This document shows, one piece after another, positions 1 to 6,150 of a stretch of 33,337 nt of DNA. The stretch lies in IMG/VR virus record IMGVR_UViG_3300024346_000277, positions 1 through 33,337 of that record; one strand, written 5' to 3'. This DNA comes from a virus. Made by a program: the position numbers and the translations under genes. The notes under the pieces were generated by a model that was not told the origin of the DNA, searched no databases, and saw only the letters and a list, made by a program, of their open reading frames with translations. Each line of letters opens with the position of its first letter. Positions within the stretch are counted from its first letter, which is position 1.

Positions 1-218
1 GTCCATGGGTCATTTGGTCTTGGTCCTTGTCCACATAGCCAACAGATGGATGCGTTGTCTCGGACTTCTTTTGCTTTCCGTTTGTAGTTGCCTTTGTAGT
101 GTGGGCGTGGTGGTCTGGGTGGTCGTGGATGTTGATTGTTCCATTGTGTTTGGCATGGTTCGCAACGTGATAGTTGTGGTGTTAATGCACCACAGTTCAG
201 GCAGGGTCTTTGTATCAC
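1..218 (-). CDS. HNH endonuclease, N-terminal part (cut by window edge)
   Basis: The reading frame starts at a GTG three bases after the stop of the CmoA-like gene and runs open off the left edge, giving about 72 residues. It opens with a zinc-knuckle (CLNCG, then CEPC), a Pro/Arg-rich linker (PRPPRPPRPH), the Y-K-G-N-Y-K-R-K-A-K-E-V-R segment and a second CWLCG knuckle. This order is typical of small phage HNH endonucleases, in which the DH and N...H catalytic residues follow; those lie outside the window. Such HNH proteins often sit beside the small terminase and support cos or headful packaging. The start is the first usable one after an in-frame stop, with no strong ribosome binding site. 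The family call rests on the N-terminal half only. Confidence 0.7.
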   Translation of the reverse strand, partial: MIQRPCLNCGALTPQLSRCEPCQTQWNNQHPRPPRPPRPHYKGNYKRKAKEVRDNASICWLCGQGPRPNDPW

Positions 219-220
219 CG

Positions 221-889
221 TTATGTCAATGGTGTTTCATGTATCCACCCTGCGAACTCTCCGAAGCGGAAGAAGGGTTGGAATGTGTCTGGTAGTTCTT
301 GTTCTTGTAGGGGTCTTTGTACTCCTGATAGGGAGAGTTCTTTAGCAAGTATTTCGTCTGGTGTTATGCCCGATGCGACTTTGCCTGCGATGGTTAAGCG
401 GTGAAGGATGGTACCAAAGTAGCCGTTGGCTGTTTCAAGTTTGTCCACGATAATGATTGCCCCACCCTTCCTAGAAGTATTGACAAGTTGTGCTATTAGT
501 TTTTGGCGTTCTTCAATAGATATAAACATTAAGCAAAGGAATAAGATTGTTACGTCATGGGGTTGGTAGTCGTACTTAGTTGCGTCACCTACTGTTACTT
601 CTCCCCACCCTTTCCAGATAGATACCATTTCTTTACTGGAGTCAATGCCTATACATTTGGCGTTACGAGTTGCCAAAGTGTCCATAAGTAGCGCAGATAT
701 GTTTCCTGTGGAGCATCCAATATCGTACATCCGCCCGTTCTCTGGAATGTAGTGACGGGCTATATGGGCTACAGCACCAGATACCAGTTCATACCACGGC
801 AGTGTTTCCCGTACGTGACGGTCAAAGTGGTTGGCTACTGACTCATCCTTAAACGTCCAATCAGTAGGAATGTCAAACTTGTCGTTCAT
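221..889 (-). CDS. CmoA-like SAM-dependent enzyme (putative carboxy-SAM synthase)
   Basis: A 222-residue class I Rossmann-fold SAM enzyme. By eye it follows E. coli CmoA along most of its length: DWTF near residue 10, VA..F, P.Y with Tyr33, the SAM loop YDIGCSTG at 55-62 (CmoA has YDLGCSLG), GIDSS at 81-85 (AIDNS), ISIEERQKLIAQL at 123-135 (EPSERQALLDKI), and KGGAIIIVDK at 141-150 (PGGALVLSEK). CmoA makes carboxy-SAM from SAM and prephenate, normally for wobble-uridine modification of tRNA; no CmoB partner is visible here. The position matching CmoA Arg199, which contacts the carboxylate, appears to be Glu184, so the chemistry may differ. The ATG overlaps the methyltransferase stop (ATGA), suggesting coupled translation and a joint function. 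Alternative: an ordinary methyltransferase of the CmoA subgroup. Confidence 0.7.
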   Translation of the reverse strand: MNDKFDIPTDWTFKDESVANHFDRHVRETLPWYELVSGAVAHIARHYIPENGRMYDIGCSTGNISALLMDTLATRNAKCIGIDSSKEMVSIWKGWGEVTVGDATKYDYQPHDVTILFLCLMFISIEERQKLIAQLVNTSRKGGAIIIVDKLETANGYFGTILHRLTIAGKVASGITPDEILAKELSLSGVQRPLQEQELPDTFQPFFRFGEFAGWIHETPLT

Positions 890-1950
890 TTTATTTTATC
901 CAGTATCTCTGTCTTGATTGTTTCAGCGATTGCTTTCATCATGGGTGGCGGTACAGAACGTCCTAGTCTTTCCCATCGTTGTTCAAACGTTCCAGTTAGT
1001 TCAAAGTCGTCAGGAAATCCTGATAGTCGGCGTACTTCGTGAAGGGTGAACTTACGGCATTGGGTTGGATGGGTGACACCAGCGGCAGGGACGTTTCCAC
1101 ATTCTGCTGTAATTGTTTGTATTGGCTTGTCTCTATGTGACCTAACTAACAAGAACGGTGTCTCGGCTTTGGTTCCTTCTTTAAGTAGTTTCCATTTTCT
1201 ACCGAGGGCGTATCTGTCTAGCGTTATGTCTTTACCCGTTTCAGGGTCGTTTGTGTGGTGTATTACAACGTCCATAGCGTCACGCATTGTGTATCTAGGG
1301 GACTTAGGGGTGGGGAATACTGGTTCAAGCCCTAAATCGTTCCTGACGCCTATAAAGATAAGTCTTTGTCTGGCTTGTGGAACACCGAGGAAGGAACTGT
1401 CAAGAACTTTGGCTTTAACGTTGTAACCAGCGTCCTTTAATTCTTGAAGTATCTCTAGGAAGTAACCCCTAGCCACGCCTTTAACAAGTCCAGCAACGTT
1501 CTCGGCTACAAAAACTTTTGGTTGTAAGCCTTTAAGCAGACGCACATACTCAAAAAACAAGTCGTCAGTTACTTGGTTAGTGTCCGAATAGGCTTTGTCT
1601 TTGCCCCATAAGCGTTCCCGTTTGCCAGCCGTAGAGAAAGATGAGCAGGGGGGTGAGCCTTCCAATACGTCCAACTCGCCACGTTTCAAGCGTGCTTCTG
1701 ACAAAATATCCATTGGATTAACAGTTCTAATATCATCGGGACTTAGTTTCACGTTTGGATGATTAAGAACGTAAGTGTTTCTTGCTTCCTCTACAAACTC
1801 ATTAGCCCAAACAACTTTATAGCCAGCCATTTCAAACCCTAGACAAGAACCGCCAGCACCAGAGAAAGTAGAAACAACTTTGTAGCCGTTCGTGCCTTTA
1901 ACTTTGGCTATTTCTTTCATAGAAGGGATTTTGTATTTAGGCTTGTCCAC
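886..1950 (-). CDS. C5-cytosine DNA methyltransferase with altered motif X
   Basis: A 354-residue C5-cytosine DNA methyltransferase with all catalytic motifs in order: motif I FSGAGGS..GFE (29-40), motif IV GSPPCSSFS with nucleophile Cys102, motif VI ENV (150-152), motif VIII QARQRL (192-197), a target-recognition region of about 100 residues, motif IX RRLSGFPDDF (307-316) and motif X LGRSVPP (329-335). Motif X normally reads GNSVPP; here Asn is replaced by Arg331 (codon at 958-960). That Asn lies at the cofactor pocket, and basic substitutions there let an engineered methyltransferase use carboxy-SAM. The GTG start has a GAGA-type ribosome binding site and overlaps the upstream PP-loop gene by 14 bases; the stop overlaps the CmoA-like start. 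No cognate restriction enzyme is present, so it modifies phage DNA rather than forming a restriction pair. Confidence 0.93.
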   Translation of the reverse strand: MDKPKYKIPSMKEIAKVKGTNGYKVVSTFSGAGGSCLGFEMAGYKVVWANEFVEEARNTYVLNHPNVKLSPDDIRTVNPMDILSEARLKRGELDVLEGSPPCSSFSTAGKRERLWGKDKAYSDTNQVTDDLFFEYVRLLKGLQPKVFVAENVAGLVKGVARGYFLEILQELKDAGYNVKAKVLDSSFLGVPQARQRLIFIGVRNDLGLEPVFPTPKSPRYTMRDAMDVVIHHTNDPETGKDITLDRYALGRKWKLLKEGTKAETPFLLVRSHRDKPIQTITAECGNVPAAGVTHPTQCRKFTLHEVRRLSGFPDDFELTGTFEQRWERLGRSVPPPMMKAIAETIKTEILDKIK

Positions 1951-2785
1951 GGATTATCTCGTTGTATATACCAACTACAGACTTGTAGCCTTTTGTGTTT
2001 ACTGGATGATTAACCAGTTGTGCAAACAAAGCAGAAATACCAGAGTCACCAAGTTGTAGGTTTACGTGCTTCTTGACATTCCATTTCATTATTTCAGGGA
2101 ATGCGTCACGAATTGGTTGCTTCTGCTCTGGAGTATTACAAGATTTGTATGAGTGACCGTAAAGTATTTCCCTAAATCTTGGGTCACGATAAGGTGATAC
2201 CACTTTAATACCTAACTCGGTAGTTAATTTATCCCATGCAAGTTTTTGCCCGTAGTCTGGGTTAGCAAACTTTTCAGCACGTATCTCATCCAGCCAAGTC
2301 GGGTCATCACCATCTGCACCATGACCACGAATAGAACAATCTCTATCGTCACCGAACAAGCCACCAGCAGTTAAGCCGTTAGCGATAACTCTGATACCAA
2401 TTTTGCGTGCTTCTCTAATGGCGTACCAGCAAGGCCAAAACGACTCAATTCCTGCTTTTCGCCTGAGCCCGTAGTTAGATATCAGGCTTTGTAGGTCGCC
2501 TAGGACGGTTTCTAAGCCTGTAGGAAGAAAAATAGGGGTAAAGACTAAGCCCTCTTGTTTAGCGGTCTTTTGAGCCGTCCTAAAGTCGCTTGACGGACGA
2601 CCATTAAGACAGAAAGAAATAACCATTGGACGTACCCCATTGGCAAGGTATCCCGCAAGAATAGCGTTGCTGTCCACCCCACCAGAAAGAAACACACCAA
2701 CGTTCTCTGTGTCTTGGCAATGTTCCAAGATAAGTGAGCGTATTGCTTTCGCAGTTGGATGTTCTATTTGGCTTTGCCCGACCAT
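1937..2785 (-). CDS. Asparagine-synthetase-like PP-loop ATPase without glutaminase domain
   Basis: A 282-residue protein with the ATP-pyrophosphatase P-loop motif SGGVDSN near residues 34-40 and a later NGLTAGGLFGDDRD segment that resembles the G-x-GADE-x-F-G-G region of asparagine synthetase B. It lacks the N-terminal Cys2 glutamine-hydrolysing domain, so it would use free ammonia or another amine. Family members activate a carboxylate as an acyl-AMP and form an amide. It lies between the ParB-like gene (22-base overlap) and the DNA methyltransferase (overlap), so its substrate may be a carboxylated base rather than free aspartate; this is inference. I take ATG 2785; an in-frame GTG lies at 2797, and neither has a good ribosome binding site. 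QueC is less likely, because its zinc-binding cysteine cluster is absent. Confidence 0.75.
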   Translation of the reverse strand: MVGQSQIEHPTAKAIRSLILEHCQDTENVGVFLSGGVDSNAILAGYLANGVRPMVISFCLNGRPSSDFRTAQKTAKQEGLVFTPIFLPTGLETVLGDLQSLISNYGLRRKAGIESFWPCWYAIREARKIGIRVIANGLTAGGLFGDDRDCSIRGHGADGDDPTWLDEIRAEKFANPDYGQKLAWDKLTTELGIKVVSPYRDPRFREILYGHSYKSCNTPEQKQPIRDAFPEIMKWNVKKHVNLQLGDSGISALFAQLVNHPVNTKGYKSVVGIYNEIIRGQA

Positions 2786-3318
2786 TCGTAACCGCACTTA
2801 GGACAACAGAAGTCAGTTTTAATTTCGTTGTCGTACTCTGGAAAATCAACTGGTGGCTCGTGAACCTTTGGATTAACAAGTTTAATTAAATCATCTAAAT
2901 CGTCTTGCGAAAATAAAGTGCTATTCAACCCGATTGTCTTTTCAACCTCGGTAAGCAATTCTGCGAGTTCTGCTTGGTCGTAAGTAGCCAAATCATTAGA
3001 ACGGTTATCAGCCAGCATTATTTGAATGGATTTAGATTCGTCACAGTCTATTTCAACTACGTCAATCTCTTTCCAGCCAAGTAATTGTGCTGCTTTCCAT
3101 GTGTGGTTGCCAGCAAGAATGTATTTAGTTGATTGCTGAATAACAATTGGTCTGTATTGACCATGTGCTTCAAGACTTTGGCTAATTGCACCAATGTCGC
3201 CCTGACGTACATTCTTTGGGTGTGGTATTAACGACCCAATCTTGACACGTTTAATTTGTGGAATCCCATCGCTCATGTCGCAAACTCTACCACGCTGATA
3301 TACACTTACAACTCTCAT
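2764..3318 (-). CDS. ParB/Srx-fold protein with C-terminal zinc-knuckle
   Basis: A 184-residue protein with a ParB N-domain at about 20-105: IGSLIPHPKNVR, GQYRPIVI, and AGNHTWKAAQLLGW, which is the ParB GxHRxxAA-type box. An acidic helical region and a C-terminal FCCPKCGYEWSG knuckle follow. Phage ParB-like proteins of this size are common in DNA-modification and nuclease contexts; no helix-turn-helix or partner ParA is visible, so a partition role is unlikely. It is first in the cassette with the PP-loop enzyme, the DNA methyltransferase and the CmoA-like enzyme. Its ATG at 3318 sits directly after AGGGGA, too close for an ideal ribosome binding site; ATG 3276 (MSDGIPQ) is a good alternative and would keep the whole ParB fold. 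Confidence 0.82.
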   Translation of the reverse strand: MRVVSVYQRGRVCDMSDGIPQIKRVKIGSLIPHPKNVRQGDIGAISQSLEAHGQYRPIVIQQSTKYILAGNHTWKAAQLLGWKEIDVVEIDCDESKSIQIMLADNRSNDLATYDQAELAELLTEVEKTIGLNSTLFSQDDLDDLIKLVNPKVHEPPVDFPEYDNEIKTDFCCPKCGYEWSGKAK

Positions 3319-3398
3319 TCCCCTAGTGAGTTCGTTGGGGTTATCGTTAGTTCCTTACCAGCAATGGTTATACGGTAGCCCCAACATTAGGGAGACAT
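3319..3398 (-). promoter_or_regulatory. Structured leader upstream of the DNA-modification cassette
   Basis: Between the terminator and the ParB-like start, a seven-base inverted repeat (GTTGGGG at 3385-3379 pairing with CCCCAAC at 3340-3334, read on the minus strand) encloses about 38 bases. Inside it a smaller ACCA/TGGT hairpin can form at 3357-3368. The cassette promoter should also lie here or inside the terminator, but I see no convincing -35/-10 pair. It could be an mRNA leader that controls the cassette or simply a protein-binding palindrome. No known riboswitch class is recognised. Confidence 0.4.
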
Positions 3399-3400
3399 AA

Positions 3401-3438
3401 AAAAGCCCCCAACCCAATTTCTCAGGTCAGGGGCTTTT
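3401..3438 (-). terminator. Rho-independent terminator after the DUF932 gene
   Basis: AAAAGCCCC at one end pairs with GGGGCTTTT at the other (nine base pairs). On the minus strand the stem is followed by a run of T. It lies just downstream of the DUF932 stop and separates that operon from the modification cassette. A short T-run also follows on the plus strand, so it may work in both directions. Confidence 0.88.
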
Positions 3439-3454
3439 CTGTTGGGGGGAATTG

Positions 3455-4459
3455 TTATCGGGTTACTTGAAGCAGTAACTCCATTGCGTGAATATCAGCC
3501 TCGGCGTTCTTGCCTTTAAGCGTTTCCATCATCGTACGTTCTACAGCGATGGTATTACCCCGTATAGGACGCTCGTGCTGACGGTATGTATTAACGGCTT
3601 GTAGAACACCATAGCCAGTACCTTTCCACGGTGATACTCGCTCATCTGAGATGTACAAGTTCTTTAACTGCTCACGAACGTTATCGGCACGAGTTTGTTT
3701 GTTCGCCCCATCTGCACCTGTCGCTGGTGCAAACTTGGTAAGGAACTTGTCAAACTGGTTATCCGAAACCTTAATAGCAAGAAGTGTCTCCAATTCTTTC
3801 GTGAACTCATCAGACATGGTGTGAATAATATCTAACGCTGAACGTGCTTCTGCGATTCGTGTAAGTGATTTGGAAGTATGACGAATACGGTATGTCTGTC
3901 CATTTTCGTCCAATGCCATTTCACGAGTGTTATCGCAAACCACGATTGTTACAACACGCTTGTACGTTGTCGCAATGGAACCATTAAATGACGTAGTAGC
4001 AAGAAGTGTTGGTCTGAACTCTACGTCAGCAACCTTCATGTTTTCTGGCATTTCAACTTGTACCCAAGCAACTGCACCGCCTTTAAGTAGTCCAGCAGAA
4101 CCGATAACTAGGTCATCGTCCAAGAAGTTTGCAACGTTCTTGATAAGCCATTCGCTGTACTGGTGTGATTGGTACTTCGTTGAAGGTACGCCAAGACTTG
4201 CGAATGTGTCGTCACGAACAATTACTTTCTTGTTTGGTACCACCATTTTGTCACCGTTTGGAGTTGTGTATTCCATTGGTAGTTCTATTGCGTTCCAAAA
4301 GAAAAGACGGCGTTCAACATCTTCTACTGGAATTGCTAGTTCATAGTGGTTTGGTTCTGCACCTTGACTGGATTCTTTGTAATGCCATGCTTTACCACGC
4401 TTACTTGTCATGCCAATCAAAATGTTTTGGTTATACCACTCTGTTGTTTCTGTTCCCAT
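3455..4459 (-). CDS. DUF932 family phage/plasmid protein
   Basis: A 334-residue protein that fits the DUF932 family (phage/plasmid-like protein TIGR03299). Recognisable stretches are the N-terminal GKAWHY segment, RDDTFASLGVPSTKYQ (the usual 'vG..Y...Q' region), a central TYKRVVTIVVCDNTREMAL segment matching the common RIVCSNTL region, and the C-terminal WKGTGYGVLQAVNTYRQHE matching 'gTayaalNAvteY.dH'. The biochemical role of the family is unknown; it is frequent in phages and mobile elements. It has a strong AAAAGGAACAA ribosome binding site before ATG 4459. It follows the tRNA-like RNA and the unrecognised 296-aa gene and is closed by the terminator at 3401-3438, so the three probably form one transcript. 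Confidence 0.85.
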   Translation of the reverse strand: MGTETTEWYNQNILIGMTSKRGKAWHYKESSQGAEPNHYELAIPVEDVERRLFFWNAIELPMEYTTPNGDKMVVPNKKVIVRDDTFASLGVPSTKYQSHQYSEWLIKNVANFLDDDLVIGSAGLLKGGAVAWVQVEMPENMKVADVEFRPTLLATTSFNGSIATTYKRVVTIVVCDNTREMALDENGQTYRIRHTSKSLTRIAEARSALDIIHTMSDEFTKELETLLAIKVSDNQFDKFLTKFAPATGADGANKQTRADNVREQLKNLYISDERVSPWKGTGYGVLQAVNTYRQHERPIRGNTIAVERTMMETLKGKNAEADIHAMELLLQVTR

Positions 4460-4495
4460 TTTATTTGTTCCTTTTATTTGTAGGGTTTTGGTTTA

Positions 4496-4579
4496 ACGCC
4501 TCTCGGCGTAGTGGGTGGTCGGGAGTTGAACCCGACTAGGCGACCATATCGCCCACCCTGTTTCGTTTGGGGGAAACGA
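4496..4579 (-). ncRNA. Structured RNA with a tRNA-like acceptor/T-arm core and no D-arm
   Basis: On the minus strand four helices follow each other in the gap between two genes. First, TCGTTT/AAACGA closes a CCCCC loop (4579-4563). Then a 46-base core (4558-4513): outer stem GGGTGG/CCACCC, an inner hairpin GGCGA-TATGG-TCGCC, and a T-arm of five pairs (TCGGG/CCCGA) around TTCAACT, the standard T-loop sequence, stacked directly on the outer stem as in tRNA. Last, ACGCC-GAGA-GGCGT (4509-4496) has a GNRA tetraloop. There is no D-arm, and only 17 bases lie between outer stem and T-arm, too few for a normal tRNA. It may be a tRNA-derived element, a processing signal or a tRNA mimic. Confidence 0.55.
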
Positions 4580-4583
4580 TTTG

Positions 4584-5474
4584 TTAGAAGTATGCGAATA
4601 CTGCTTGGTACTTCTTAATGATTGGAACGATTAACAAGTCTGGAAGGTCTGAACGCCAACCGTTGTTAAGTGCTTGTTCAAGAACCATTGATACTGCTTC
4701 TTTGTACTGAACGATGCGAGGCTCTGAACTCCAATGTTCAATAACAGAACCAATAAGGTTCTTGGTAATTCGCATTTGAGTTACTACGCCAAAGTGAATT
4801 GTGTTTTCCAACATTTGTTCTGTGGTGGCTGGCTCTGAATATGGAAATGATTTTTCAATCCATTGTTCACAAACTTTAATAGCACGTTCTGAATCTTTTG
4901 ATAGCGGTTGGGTTTCCCTAAGTACAACAAGTTTGTTATCCCAATTAATTTTTGCTTGGGCTTGTTCTTCTTCTCGCTTGATTTTTGCAAACATACGTCC
5001 GAGTTGGTCGCCACTTGCAAAAGCATCTAAAAACTCATACCAATCTCGGTAATGACCAGTTGCAGTTTCACCTTGATTAATTTCAACAACTATGGCTTCG
5101 CCTTCTGGGTCAACGACTGTTCCTTGAATCCAAATACATTCGGCTTCGCCCCATCCACTTTTGTAAAGCAACTTGGTTGCGTAGTAAGAGTTTTTGTTTG
5201 TGCCGTACTTTGTTTCGTTGCGGAATACTTCGTTGTGAAGAAGGTCGTGAATCATCTCGTTGGCTTCAACGATAAATGCTTCCACGGGTTCTGTGCCGTA
5301 AGTTTGTGTTGCTGGAATCCATGCTTGTCTTTCTGTAAAGCCAAGTTGAACTTGATAATCGTCACATTTGGTTAGTTCGGTAATTAACTTTCCAATTTTG
5401 GTTCGCTTATCAACTTTCCATGTTCCTGCTGTAAAAATTGGCATGACGCCAACTGTGTTGTTTTCTGTTTCCAT
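4584..5474 (-). CDS. Unrecognised 296-aa phage protein
   Basis: I do not recognise a family. The protein is soluble, has no membrane segment or signal peptide, and is rich in Trp and acidic residues. Visible features are the GTWKVDKRTKIGKLITEL segment near the N-terminus, an EANEMIHDLLHNEVF helix, a charged KIKREEEQAQAKI helix around residue 165, and a helical C-terminal third. ATG 5474 is chosen over GTG 5486 because GGGAG lies upstream at workable distance, while it overlaps the GTG. The promoter-operator module at 5545-5635 lies upstream, and the structured RNA starts right after the stop. The fixed order with DUF932 hints at a shared function, unproved. Confidence 0.75.
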   Translation of the reverse strand: METENNTVGVMPIFTAGTWKVDKRTKIGKLITELTKCDDYQVQLGFTERQAWIPATQTYGTEPVEAFIVEANEMIHDLLHNEVFRNETKYGTNKNSYYATKLLYKSGWGEAECIWIQGTVVDPEGEAIVVEINQGETATGHYRDWYEFLDAFASGDQLGRMFAKIKREEEQAQAKINWDNKLVVLRETQPLSKDSERAIKVCEQWIEKSFPYSEPATTEQMLENTIHFGVVTQMRITKNLIGSVIEHWSSEPRIVQYKEAVSMVLEQALNNGWRSDLPDLLIVPIIKKYQAVFAYF

Positions 5475-5544
5475 TTTGTTTTTCACTCCCTAGTGATTTT
5501 GTTGTTTATGAGCATCGCTGTCTTTTGAGTACGGCGCTCGTTGT

Positions 5545-5645
5545 CAGTATATACGTTAATTAGATACCTAAATACCCATTTTTCAACCCCTTATGGTATA
5601 AGCGTTTGCGAGCCTGTCCCCTAGAGATATAGCGCCCTAGAGATA
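5545..5645 (-). promoter_or_regulatory. Promoter-operator module, copy B
   Basis: Read on the minus strand this region has tandem TATCTCTAGGG boxes (plus-strand CCCTAGAGATA at 5619-5629 and 5635-5645), GGACAGG, a 13-base palindrome CTTAT-ACC-ATAAG (5602-5590), GGGGTTGA..AATGGG, and 21 bases later TATATACTG, whose TATACT is a near-ideal -10 hexamer. The same elements in the same order and spacing occur at 9512-9603. It precedes the 296-aa gene. The palindrome is a likely regulator site; I cannot place a clear -35. The remaining bases (5475-5544 and 5646-5689) show no further gene. Confidence 0.65.
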
Positions 5646-5689
5646 GACACGCTTAGAAGCCGTCCTAGCGGTCTCTACGTTAATTTCAT

Positions 5690-6133
5690 TTAGCGGTTCT
5701 TTACTGTCTTTTTGGTCTTTTGGTTCTTCTTCCAGATATTCGGGTGTAGATACTTATTGTGTTTAATGCAACCCCACCCAAAGAAACCAACAGGTGGTCG
5801 GAAGAATGGCCGATTGTTTTCTCTGTCCTCGTATGTAATGTATTCATTCTTTGTTTGGTATCCATAAATAGATATGCGATGAGCAACAAGTATTTGTTCC
5901 TCTTTGGTTGCACCATCTGGTGACTTTGCAAACTCCCGTCCGCCATATCCACGCCAAGTAGATAAAGCAATGCCAAGACCACCTGCAAAGTTTCCACCAT
6001 CTTTCCAATCTTGTTGTGTTTCGCATTGCGCTACATCGTCCCAAAATTGAACTGGCATTATTGTTGGTCGTACTTTGTGAGATACAACTGTTGCGCCCGA
6101 CTGGTGAGAAGGAACAATAAGCCCCACTACCAC
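5690..6133 (-). CDS. Rpf-like secreted muralytic (transglycosylase-type) protein
   Basis: A protein of about 147 residues with a resuscitation-promoting-factor-like lysozyme domain at 30-92: FWDDVAQCETQQDW, GGNFAGGLGIALSTWRGYGG, then ATKEEQILVAHRI. The Glu after Cys (Glu38) is the expected catalytic acid, and the GGL..TW..YGG and AT.EEQI.VA blocks match Rpf proteins, which cut peptidoglycan glycan strands in Actinobacteria. The listed start is GTG 6133. The frame is open further upstream and codes for RALLVVVGLIVPSHQSGA, a signal-peptide-like stretch; a CTG with GGAG upstream could begin it. The basic C-terminal tail ends KKTVKNR. It follows the XRE regulator closely and lies far from the lysis genes, so a role in entry, host revival or cell-wall change is possible. 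Confidence 0.8.
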   Translation of the reverse strand: MVVGLIVPSHQSGATVVSHKVRPTIMPVQFWDDVAQCETQQDWKDGGNFAGGLGIALSTWRGYGGREFAKSPDGATKEEQILVAHRISIYGYQTKNEYITYEDRENNRPFFRPPVGFFGWGCIKHNKYLHPNIWKKNQKTKKTVKNR

Positions 6134-6150
6134 CAGCAGCGCACGATAAA

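Noticed and set aside
886-1950. Restriction-modification system
   Set aside because: No cognate restriction endonuclease is coded beside it; the neighbours are a PP-loop enzyme and a CmoA-like enzyme.
1937-2785. QueC-type 7-deazaguanine synthase
   Set aside because: PP-loop is shared, but the zinc-binding cysteine cluster and other 7-deazaguanine genes are absent; asparagine-synthetase-type segment fits better.
4513-4558. A standard tRNA gene
   Set aside because: T-arm and acceptor-like stem are there, but only 46 bases, no D-arm and a non-standard third arm; reported as structured RNA instead.
5701-6044. Alternative minus-strand frames over the Rpf-like gene
   Set aside because: They have no family features, and the Rpf frame has clear motif conservation.
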